A DNA stretch of 64,000 bases from Beroe forskalii. Its lineage: Eukaryota; Ctenophora; Nuda; Beroida; Beroidae. The stretch lies in the NCBI GenBank assembly GCA_011033025.1, contig WFMF01000035.1:124001-188000 (forward strand). The letters are read 5' to 3'. Shown piece after piece: positions 21,001 to 31,700 of the stretch (its first letter is position 1; each line of letters opens with the position of its first letter). Under the pieces are notes generated by a model that made no database searches, had not been told where the DNA came from, and was given only the letters and a program-made list of their open reading frames with translations. The position numbers and the translations under genes were made by a program.

Positions 21001-22140
21001 AACTTAAATTAAAATCCTTTTTGATTAAAATTTGGTCTGTAGCAAAATATGAAGGTTGCGTAATTAACATTCGGATTAGAAATGTACAAAAATCGAAATA
21101 GCATGTGTTCAAAACGAATCTGAACTGAAACTATAATGGGTCGCTGAACTTCCTTGTTCATAAATTTTATGACAATAGTCAAAAAAACAATCTTAGGTAG
21201 GGCACGCAAAATGTGAAATATGAAAAATTGTATTATATATGGTACAATAGTTATTATCTGAAAGAAAAACCGTGTCTCTATAATTATATGCTTACTGAAA
21301 TACTACAAAATGCAGGCACATTTTGAGACTTTTCAACCATAAATCCCTCGATTGTTTTGATAATCCAAACCATTTTAAGATTTGCACACGCTTCAGAATA
21401 TACATCTACAAAAATACTATAAATTTAATGTTGTATTAATTTTAGATAAGTAAAAAACAACACTTACGATAATATCATAATGTTAACATCAAATATCATC
21501 AAATAATTTAAAAGTCCTACGTTTCACCTGGCATGGTTCATCATCACGGTATTCATTGGTTTCGCGCGTGAAAAATAGAAAATATGACATCACCAATATT
21601 CATTATAATAAACTATGGCAACTCGGTCCAATTCCGGTGCATAGCAAGGGCATACTTGGGACATAGCGTAGTTGGGCCTCACTATGCCCCAACTATGCCC
21701 ATCATTATATCATAGTTTTTAATGAATATAATGTTTAACCATCTATTCGCGTCCTTGACTTGCATTGTTTTCACTGTAAATCCCGTGATGATGAGTGCCT
21801 AGTACGGTGACCCGGTTTGAGCTTCGTGACTTTGATGTTCGGGGGTAACAGTTTCTTTGGGGTTCTAACAAGGTTGAAGGAGTTCAGTGGAAGGAGTTAG
21901 GAGTTCAGTGGAAGGAGTTAGGAGTTCAGTGAAAGTAGGCGTTCTTCAGGTGCAGATTCCAGAAGGAAGCAGAGGAGTTTATGGGTTATCAAAGTTTAGT
22001 CTAGGATTCTCCGTATTTCACGAGAAGAAGGAAGGTCGCTTAGAGTGGGTGTGGGAGTGGGATCATAGAGTGGCTGTGGGAGTGTAGGGTGGGATCAGGG
22101 AAGGGCGCATCAAGTGGCTGTAGGGAGTAGGTTCATCTCC
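18076..22140. other. 4-kb AT-rich spacer
   Basis: No supported gene. Visible: the promoter side of the phenoloxidase gene, GTGCGCGCGCG at about 19509, a short run of TACCCTCAGTGTG-like repeats at about 20550-20625, and a triplicated GGAGTTCAGTGGAAGGAGTTA-like unit at about 21877-21930. Short ORFs show no family features. Confidence 0.5.
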
Positions 22141-22931
22141 TTACAAGAGGAAGAAAGGCAGGAGCATGAAGATGAGAGTGGCGGTTAGCGAGCAGGCGCC
22201 ACACACGGGGGAGGCGATGCCACCTGGCTCACAGGTGGCTTGGGCGGCACCCTCCTGAGGGAATAAATGCTGTTAGAATGACTGATGTTAGAATAACCGC
22301 TGTTAGAATCATTTGGCAGTGTTGCAGGAAACATTGTATGCCATAGACTTATGGAAACATGGGAGACTCCCTGCATCAGATTGAAGTCTCATCAAAAGTT
22401 AAAACTTCAGGAGTTCTGAATGAAATTGGAGTATCTTAGGATTGAAATAGGATCATTCCAATCCCTAAAATGTGGGTATTATCGCGTCAAACACCGGTTT
22501 TTAATCCCACGTACCACGATCTCCTTGTCGTCGAAGCAGGTGAAAGAGACCTGCTGGTGCATGGAGTAGGGGGCCTGTCCGGAGGTCTGCACGTCAGGGT
22601 ACACCTGGCCCTGGACCACGAAGTCCGTGGGGGCCTGACATCCGTCTGCGGGGAAGGGTGTGGTTAATACATGGGGGATGAAGTCAGATTATGGGCTCAA
22701 AATGACTATTGACTTATTTGCTGGAAATGAGATGAGCTGAGTTATTTGGCATGATATATCTAATTCATAAATGCAGGAATAATTCCATTGCCAAATGAAG
22801 ACATTTCAGTTTCTTACGGTAGCATTCGAAGGCCGGGAAAGCGTCTCCAGTGCACTCCAAAGTTATCTCGAAGTCCTTGTTGGTACTGTTTCCACCGTAG
22901 GTAGAGGCTGTCTCCAGATCAAACCAATGGG
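22141..22931 (-). CDS. C-terminal exons of a sushi (CCP) domain protein, probably GPI-anchored
   Basis: Three exons, 22818-22931, 22515-22645 and 22141-22254, join in phase with GT-AG borders and end in TAA at 22141. The first gives WFDLETASTYGG, FEITLECTGDAF and FECY, the end of one CCP-like module. The next two give one module: DGCQAPTDF, VSFTCFDDKEIV, QATCEPGG and SPVCG, which is the CxxxFTCxxxATCxxxPxC pattern of sushi domains. After it comes ACSLTATLIFMLLPFFLL and stop, a short hydrophobic tail like a GPI-attachment signal or tail anchor. Proteins of this kind are extracellular adhesion or complement-like receptors. Upstream exons should lie to the right, but the duplicated minisatellite begins about 300 bases away and I cannot find them; the gene may be cut by the duplication. 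Confidence 0.7.
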
Positions 22932-23244
22932 CTGAGGGGAAACAAATATTTAGGTCAAATCACAGTTTCGTGCCCTAAATAGACAGCTAGCACTTTATGG
23001 TGTCACTTTCCAGTGCCAAATAAACGGGGGTGCTATAATTCACGCAAAGACGTTTACTCGGCACTGGAGAGTAGGCCAAATGACTTAAAATCGTAAGTTG
23101 GAACTTCATGCTCGTATATATTTCCACTCTACTCCCTGTCTACTCCCTGTCTACTCCCACTCTGCTCCCTATCTACTTCCACTCCACTCCCTCTCTACTC
23201 CCACTCCACTCCCTTTCTACTCCCACTCAACTCCCTTTCCGCGC
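22932..23244. other. Spacer with pyrimidine-rich 18-bp-like repeat
   Basis: Up to about 23115 nothing is recognisable. From 23115 to 23240 there are imperfect repeats of CACTCCACTCCCTCTCTACT type, leading directly into the 21-bp minisatellite. Confidence 0.55.
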
Positions 23245-24054
23245 ATCTCTCAAGTGCGCGCATCTCTCAAGTGCGCGCGCATCTCAAGTGCGCGCGCATC
23301 TCTCAAAGTGCGCGCGCATCTCAAGTGCGTCTTCAAGTGCGCGCGCACATCTCAAGAGTGCGCGCACTCTCAAGAGTGCGCGCATCTCTCTCAAGAGTGC
23401 GCGCGCATCTCTCAGAGTGCGCGCATCTCTCAGAGTGCGCACGCGCGCATCTCAAGAGTGCGCGCGCATCTTTCAAGAGTGCGCGCGCATCTCTCAAGAG
23501 TGAGTGCGCATCTCTCAAAAGTGCGTGCGCCTCTCTCAAGAGTGCCGTGCACCTCTCTCAAAGAGTGCGCGCATCTGCACGCTCTCAAGAGTTCCCGTGC
23601 GCGCTCTCAAGAGTGCGTGCGCCTCTCTCAAGATTGCGCATCTCTCAAGATTGCGTGCGCCTCTCAAGAGATTGCGTGCACCTCTCAGGGTCGTGCGCTC
23701 TCTCAAGATTGTGTGCCTCAGTCAGAGTGCGTGCACTCTCTCAAATAATTGTACCCTCTCAGATTGCGTGCACCTCTCTCAAGATTGCGTGCACCTCTCT
23801 CAAGATTGCGTGCACCTCTCTCAAGAGTGCGTGCACCTCTCTCAAGATTGTGTGCACCTCTCTAGTCAAGAGTGCGTGCACCTCTCTCAAATGGGCGTGT
23901 ACCTCTCTCAAATGGGCGTGTACCTCTCTCAAATGAGCTTGCACCTCTCTCGAGGGTGCGTAAACCTCTCTCAAGAGTGCGTGCACCTCTCTTGAGAGTG
24001 CGTGTATCTCTCTCAAGAGTGCGTGTACCTTTCTCAAGAGTGCGTACACCTCTC
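23245..24054. repeat. 21-bp CG-rich minisatellite, second locus
   Basis: Same unit family as 4500-6125 (GTGCGCGCGCATCTCTCAAGA), here about 38 units, more degenerate, grading into GTGCACCTCTCTCAAGA and GTGTACCTCTCTCAAA units toward the right. Long multi-frame ORFs over it are repeat artefacts. Confidence 0.93.
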
Positions 24055-24434
24055 TTTCACTTCTTCACTTCTTTTCTTCATCACTTTTTCATTTTTCACT
24101 TTTGCATTTTTTATATCTTCACTTCTTCAATTCTTCACTTCTTCAATTCTTCACTTTTTCACTTCTTCGCTTTTTCACTTCTTCATAACTTCTTCCCTTC
24201 TTAACATCTTCACTTATTTATTTCTTCACTCCTTCACTTGTGCACTCGCAAGTGAAGGAGTGAAGAAATAAATAAGTGAAGATGTTAAGAAGGGAAGAAG
24301 TTATGAAGAAGTGAAAAAGCGAAGAAGTGAAAAAGTGAAGAATTGAAGAAGTGAAGAATTGAAGAAGTGAAGATATAAAAAATGCAAAAGTGAAAAATGA
24401 AAAAGTGATGAAGAAAAGAAGTGAAGAAGTGAAA
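24055..24434. repeat. Perfect 186-bp-arm palindrome, 8-bp spacer
   Basis: Bases 24055-24240 (pyrimidine-rich TTCACTTCTTC repeats) are the exact reverse complement of 24249-24434; I checked the arms base by base and saw no mismatch. The spacer is TGCACTCG. Both strands therefore read the same short peptide from opposite sides. The right arm matches the unique purine tract that follows the minisatellite in copy 1 (from about 6125), so the left arm is the added one. Confidence 0.95.
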
Positions 24435-24454
24435 CGAAGAAGAAAAAAGTGAAA

Positions 24455-24585
24455 AGTGCAGCGAAGAATTCAAAAGGTGAAGGAGTGAAGACGGAAAGAT
24501 GCACCCTTGAGAGATGCGCGTAATGCATCTCAAAGTGCATCTCTCCGTCTTCACTCCTCCACCTTTTGAATTCTTCACTGCACTT
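24455..24585. repeat. Second inverted repeat, about 48-bp arms
   Basis: GTGCAGCGAAGAATTCAAAA at about 24456 reading into GAAGACGGA is mirrored by TCCGTCTTCACTCC through TTGAATTCTTCACTGCAC ending at about 24582, with few mismatches. The loop carries leftover minisatellite (CCTTGAGAGATGCGCG). Confidence 0.8.
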
Positions 24586-24835
24586 TTTCACTTCCCTTCG
24601 CTTCATCACTTCTTTTCTTCTTCAGCGTCACCACTTTTAGTTTTTGATCCTTCACTTTTTCACTTCTTGACTTCTCCACTTCTTCACTTTTTCACTCTTC
24701 GAACATCTTCACTCCTTCACTTCTTCACTTTTTCACTTCTTTACTTCTTCACTTTTTTACTTCTTCACTTTTTCACTTCTTCACTTTTCAAATATCTTCA
24801 CTTCTTCACATCTTCACTTCTTCACTCACGAAGGA
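24586..24835. repeat. TTCTTCACTTTTTCAC low-complexity tract
   Basis: Pyrimidine-rich repeat corresponding to about 6310-6480 in copy 1. It ends at the shared GAAGGAGTTTTGCCCATA sequence. Confidence 0.85.
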
Positions 24836-25743
24836 GTTTTGCCCATAAATGGATTGACGGATTTTGTGTGAGATGTATTGACTCTTGACGTCATATCATT
24901 ATCATATTATGTTTCCTTGAGTTGATAGCACTTAACTTCCTGCTATACTGTAGCTTTGATAAGGTAGAATCACGTCACTTTGCCATTGTGGAATCATCTG
25001 AATGATATCGTAGTATTACTATTTATCAGTATTCAGGTTTAACGATGATTACTTTTTCTAAAGGAATTTACATGGAGTACCTATATCCCTATACGAGTAA
25101 AATTAAGACAGGTGAGGTGGAACACGGCGAAAATCAAGATCATATTTCGTTTCATTAGTCATTATTAATATCAGCTGCAAGCAAAATTTAAATATATATC
25201 CTTGATTCCTTATCAACAGTTTAGGTCGTATTAAACATAAAGAATTGAATTTCAAAAATGGGATTATTAAATTAGATTATAAAGCATGAATTACCTGCGT
25301 TTGAAAAGCACAAGTGTCTTTGCACGATCAGAAAAGTACTAAAACCGCTGGTGGTTTGTTGTTTCTCTTCTCTCATTTCTTTTTTGCTAATTGTTTTGCC
25401 AATAATCTTCAAAAGCAACACTTTTCACGGAATTTTGAAAGCCGTGTGCAAAAAAGGAAAACTCTAAAAGCCGAAAAATGGTTAGTATAGCGATTATAAA
25501 CGATTAATTATTGATGATTTACTTCATATAGTCTCATGCTTTTATATATTTTCATGCGATTCTTCTATTATAGCTCAAGTCATTATCGGATGATCCCACA
25601 ACAATATCAAGAGAAATAAATTCAGCTTGTCTGAATTAATGTTGCAACAGTTTAGACAAGCTGAAATCATGATTTTTGATGATATTAGCCAATTGATCAT
25701 GTTTCTGCAAACCACTAAAACTAAATCTCCTCCCCTACTCTAG

Positions 25744-28700
25744 AACCGTCTGTCTAACCTCAAAGCCAATGAAAGCATTGACAACGATCTGAGCTTGAGT
25801 GCGGTGGAAGATTGTGGCTTGGAGTCCGAGAGATCTTACGAATCAATACCGATAATATCAGCAAAGAGTGCCTCATTAGCACGACTTTTGGTTATTTTCA
25901 AACACAAGGAAATATTTCATTTGTGTAGTTCAACTTCCGTTAAAATTTAATGCTTTTGTAAATAGGTTGCGATACGTTTTAAAATTTAAAAGGACAAGGT
26001 TATAACTATGAAACTATGGTTAATCCTCAGCAAAGAGTGGAGTGCCCACAGGACGTCTGGGGATGGTAGGTGCAGCTCTGTTTATCGTGGGAGAAATGAC
26101 TGGATCTGGAATCTTAGGTGAGACATACTTATGAGCTTACGAGCATATATATTGATAGAACTTCCATTGTGATATATTGGAGAGGGGGACAGACCTCAGG
26201 CAACTTCACCTCAAGACACATCACCTCGTTATTCTTCGAGGCAAAGGTTAAGGTTTGGGTTATATTAAGGGTGAGGACTGGGAGATAAAGTGTCGTGAGA
26301 GGTGAAATTTCATGTGGTGAAAAGTCTGTCTCCCAACCTATTTTAATGACCACTTAACGTGGTGTTTTCTCACTTAATGTGACATCCTACGAACGTTTTT
26401 CAGGAGTTCCTCAAGCCATATCATACTCTGTGTTTCAGGTGTTCCTCAAGCCATATCGTACTCTGTGTTTCAGGTGTTCCTCAAGCCATATCGTACTCTG
26501 TGTTTCAGGTGTTCCTCAAGCCATATCATACTCTGTGTTTCAGGCGTTCCTCAAGCCATATCGTACTCTGTGTTTCAGGAGTTCCTCAAGCCATATCATA
26601 CTCTGTGTTTCAGGTGTTCCTCAAGCCATATCGTACTCTGTGTTTCAGGTGTTCCTCAAGCCATATCTTACTCTGTGTTTCAGGTGTTCCTCAAGCCATA
26701 TCGTACTCTGTGTTTCAGGTGTTCCTCAAGCCATATCGTACTCTGTGTTTCAGGTGTTCCTCAAGCCATATCGTACTCTGTGTTTCAGGAGTTCCTCAAG
26801 CCATATCGTACTCTGTGTTTCAGGAGTTCCTCAAGCCATATCGTACTCTGTGTTTCAGGTGTTCCTCAAATAATGTACTCTGTGTTTCAGGTGTTCCTCA
26901 AAGCCATATCGTACTCTGTGTTTCAGGTGTTCCTCAAGCCATATCGTACTCTGTGTTTCAGGTGTTCCTCAAGCCATATCGTACTCTGTGTTTCAGGAGT
27001 TCCTCAAGCCATATCGTACTCTGTGTTTCAGGTGTTCCTCAAGCCATATCGTACTCTGGGTTCAGCGGCATAGGTCTGATGGTGCTCTGTGTGTGCGTGG
27101 CCAGCTACACTGGACTCGTACTCAGTCGGAACTGGATGCATGTCAGAGACCAGTGAGTACTGAGTAGTGAGTACCTTACCGTTATAATCAGTATCACGGG
27201 CATTATGCTGAGCATCTCAGCATGAACATTAAAGTCCGTGAAAATAATTTCCGTGATACTATAATGTCCGTGATTTTAAGGTGCGTGAAAATTAACCCAC
27301 TAATAAATGACGAGATATGTCCGATAGGGTATATTAAAGTACTAAAGTACTAAGAGGTTACATGGCAAAGTGGTGATCCTATCATATACCATACTTTAAT
27401 GATTGCATAAATGAGGTTGCTACAAGAAGGGGTATAGTCGATAACCATCATTTGATTCAAATAGTGGACAGCTGCCAGATCTGTAACCGGAAGTGGTAGC
27501 ATAAGAACTGAGCTCTTAAAGGACGAGTGTACTTAAAATTAACCTATCCTCATATTCAAATCATATGTCAAGTACGTGTTACTAAGCATTTCTGTGAAAT
27601 CCCGGTAATCAAATTCCCTTCCTATCGCGTGTGAGAGCTAAATAAATAAATTATGCTGTGACGTCAGTTCTTCCTTATGCGCTCCCGTATATACTGCGTG
27701 AGAGCTTATACTAACACTAGTTTTACATCATAATGAAAGCGTTTCTGCTGATTAATCATTAATTTTTAAAGATAAATTCAAAATCACACCTGTGAGTGGT
27801 AGCAGAAGTAATGCAATGTAAAATCATGTGCATAAATGAGAAAAAAAAAGGTTCAATAACCCAATCAAGAGTCAAATATATACTCGGATATTATTATGAA
27901 TAGACGTGATATCATATCTGTACGTTTCACATTTCAATAATACCATACAGCACTACAATAACAATGAGTACAATACACTTCCACCAGTTTTGTTATCATT
28001 TTGTGTCGATGTTTCTTGTTTTCCAATTACAGTTTTACAGTACGAGAGAAGAATTGAAAAAATAATAGACTCATGAGTAAAAAGGTCGCAATGGATCCTT
28101 GGATCCATCGTGTCCAATGGACGTCCGTTGGACATACAATGGACATCCATTGAACATGATGTCCATCGGTAAAATTGTCCAATGGTGTTCAATGGATCCA
28201 TTGGATCCATTTTTTGATGTTTAATGGACATGTTCGATGGATTTAATAGATGTTCAATGGATCCATCTGAGTGGATCCGGTGGACACGGTCACCAAACAT
28301 GGCTTGGTAGACGACCATCGGTCTGGTATTTTTGTTTTATGGATCCGTTGTGTCCATTGGATTCAATGGATCCATTGCGTCCATTGAAAACGATTGCAAA
28401 TTGTGTCCATTGGATCCATTAGATGTTTTGCACATTGTGTCCATTGGATCCATTGTGTCCAATGGATCCATTGAGTTCAATGGAAAAAATGCATCCATTG
28501 GATCCAAAAGCACAATCGATCCAATGGGCGTGTACAATGGTGTTCAATGGGCACAATGGATCCATTGGACCAATGGATGCATAGATGTTCATCTCCCAAA
28601 CCATGTTTGGTGATTGTGTCCGTTGGATCCGCTCAGATGGACCCATTATACATCCATTGAACACCATTGGACAATTTTACCGATGTACATCATGTTTAAT

Positions 28701-31700
28701 GGATGTCCATTGTATGTCCAACGGACGTCCATTGGACATGATGGATCCACGTGAGAAACACAGCATACAGGTGTGTCTTACATATTCTAATTTCAGAGGT
28801 TTAGGAATAGGTAAAAGGTACAAGCTTCCATCCTGTGTTGAGCACGTCATCAGAGAATTGTAACCTAGTCCTGGTGGAAAATGCACAGGTTTTCATGGAT
28901 TAGACGAAGTAAATTCACTGAAAGAATTCCATAGTACTTGTAGCAATTACCAAATAAAGTTAACGAGATAGTTTAAAACGATACACTGTTGTCTAAGGCA
29001 TATCATATGAGATACGTCTTGTTCTTGTTTCACTATGTCTAAAGGATAATAAGTTCACATATCTAGATTTTTGTCATTATTGATTGATAATCAATTTATA
29101 GTGCGTTATTAAACAACAGAAGATTTATTGTTATAAAACCAGATTGAACAACTGAACTTAGTAATCTGCTGTGAAACAAAACAATAATAGATCAATTAGG
29201 TATAGCAACAGAATTAGTGTTTACATAGCGATTTTACATACACAGCGACTGTGGGCAGTGATTCCAAGGAAGAACTGACGTCACACCATAAGGTATCATG
29301 TTTCTAATTTACGCCCATATCTTGCGTTACACACGGAGTAGAGAGGTGGGACTTTCGAGATTCGATTACTATAATAATAATGATGATATACTGAATTTTT
29401 TGTTATATTTAGAAGAAGTCAATTTTTAAGTACACCCGTCCTTTAAGAATAACTAAAAGTTTGACAATTTGGTCCCATTTAAAAGCACAGCAGCTGGGGC
29501 ATATAGTTACTTAAGTTTCGATTATTGATTTCCTAATACCATTAGTGACTGCTCAACGTTCATAAAATAGCTTAAATACTTTATCTTTTATCGATCAAAA
29601 TCAGATGACAGTTTTCTTAGATAAATATCGATGGTTGTTTGATAAATATTGAACCCTAAACTGCTTCCCAGAGACTTGACAAGAACTGTCACAACTGCAG
29701 CTCCATTCATAAGTTACTGAAGTCATTTCACATCTAGTTCATGAACGAATTAAGGTATCAATAAGAAACTGTGAAAGCTTTTATCTTTTTATCATCAGAT
29801 CATCTCAGGTACCCACACTGCAGCAAGCCTTATCAGAGGATTGGTTACACAGCGTTTGGTCAAGGTGGAGAGATAGCAGTCCAGGTATGATGAGAATTAT
29901 AATTTCCAACTATTGCAGTATTGCTAACCAACTTGTCCGCTTCCATTTCCAGTTTGGAAGAGTTGATCCATGCCATTAAACAGACCATGAGTAACCGACC
30001 ACTATAGAAATAAATCAGAATTTGTGCTCCAAGTCCGTATAAACCACTGGATTTTTACCATGATCATTGAATGGTCATTAATCTTCTCAGATATGTGCCA
30101 CGGTAACTCTGATTGGGGGCTGCTGTGCATACATCCTGATAGCAGCTCAGAGTTTGGCCAGGTTCCTTTACTTGGAGAGTCCGATTTCATTCATAATCAT
30201 ACACTATTTGTTAACTTCCCAGACCGGGATCTTTCCACTAGTGCGTCGAGTCCCAAGTGAGCCATCTTGTTTCACTGTTTTCACTTTTATAGTTATTCAC
30301 GGACCTCTTTTAGAATTCTTATTTCACAGTGACATAATTTCAGGAGACGGGAACTGACGTTGTCGAATATCGGTCCTGTGTAGCCATTATGGCAGTTGTC
30401 TTCCTTCTAGTCCTCATATTTGGTATGCCATTCAACTTTAATGATTTCACTTTAGGCTAGGTAAGAATGAGTTCTTTATCGACAATTACCATGATTTATT
30501 TAAATTCATAAGGCGCCCGTAACGTTCGTCGGTCGATCGATTGGAATTGGTCGATCGATCAACTTCATTTGATCGACTGATGTGTTTTGAATAGAAAATG
30601 CCCTGATCGATATCATTGGGAACGAAGGTCTAAATGGGGACGACAAAATCTCACAGAATTTTATGTCATTTTATTTTTGTCATTTTTATGTCATTTTATT
30701 TTTGTCAGAAGAAATTCTAAAAACACACTTTCGCTCTCTGGAAAATTATACACTATGCTTGATACATGTCATTCTATTTCCTCCCGTTACCATATCTCAT
30801 AACATGGTGTTATTTTTAGAGCTTGATGCACTGATCACGGTAAGGCATAATATGCTACTGAATATGATGTAGTCCTCTAATTTCCTCTCTTGTGTTCTAC
30901 TTGAGGCTCCCGACGATAAGTCTAGCGTTACCCCCGCGGTATCGCGCCGTTCCTCACTTTCCATACGTAAAGCTATGATATTAATGATTTTTGGAATCAG
31001 AGGATGTCTTTAATTAATCGAATTTGATGTTGTCCTCTTCTCAGCTCCTTGAGAAAAAGTGGAGGTTCAACGTCATCAACATAACACACCGATCTATGAA
31101 ATTAACGACATTTTAACCGCCGACTTATGATCTGTGGGCTTATTAATCCTTGGCGGATATCAAGCTTGATGTATCATAATATTGCCATGTAGTATTCAAC
31201 CGCAATGAATAATTTCCTATGGAACTTGAGGTAAATGTGAAAGGCTATGATGAGGATCAGCACCCTAAAGTAATTGTGATAATTTCATACCATATTCATA
31301 AATCATATGGTGCATTATGAAATCTAATTTTTATCATGATAGGCCACAATTCGTTCATTTTGGCTGAAGTGGACTGTGGAGCCATTGCTACCATTGTATA
31401 TCAAAGCTTAAATTTGTTACTTTACACGTCGCCTTTTTCGCACTGTACGGTATTATGTACATAAAAAATTTGCTAATTAATAAAAGTTAATTCAATTAGG
31501 ACATCCTTTGAAATTTTTGGGGACGACCAATTAACAATGATATCGATCTGGGAGAAAATGTTTGAGCTAGTAGGAAAACAACTAAATATTGATCATTTAA
31601 ACACGATTCAAGTCATTAGGGACCAGTAAAAAACACCATTTGTTCAAATGGAGTTGATCGATCGACCAATTCCAATCGATCGACCGTCGAACGTTACTGG

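Noticed and set aside
23098-24888. ORFs over the second minisatellite and the TTC/GAA tract
   Set aside because: Same repeat effect; identical peptides read from both strands come from the perfect palindrome.
26379-27156. Three overlapping 160-218 residue ORFs as an independent repeat protein; also a CRISPR-like array
   Set aside because: The units are contiguous without spacers and are copies of one exon's acceptor and start; the only frame with meaning is the one joining the transporter exon.
27953-28863. Protein-coding gene in the GGATCCATTG region
   Set aside because: ORFs on both strands share peptides because of the inverted repeat; no transposase motif seen.
27520-29442. Firm assignment of the TTAA element to piggyBac
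   Set aside because: The target site fits, but the terminal bases do not; left unassigned.
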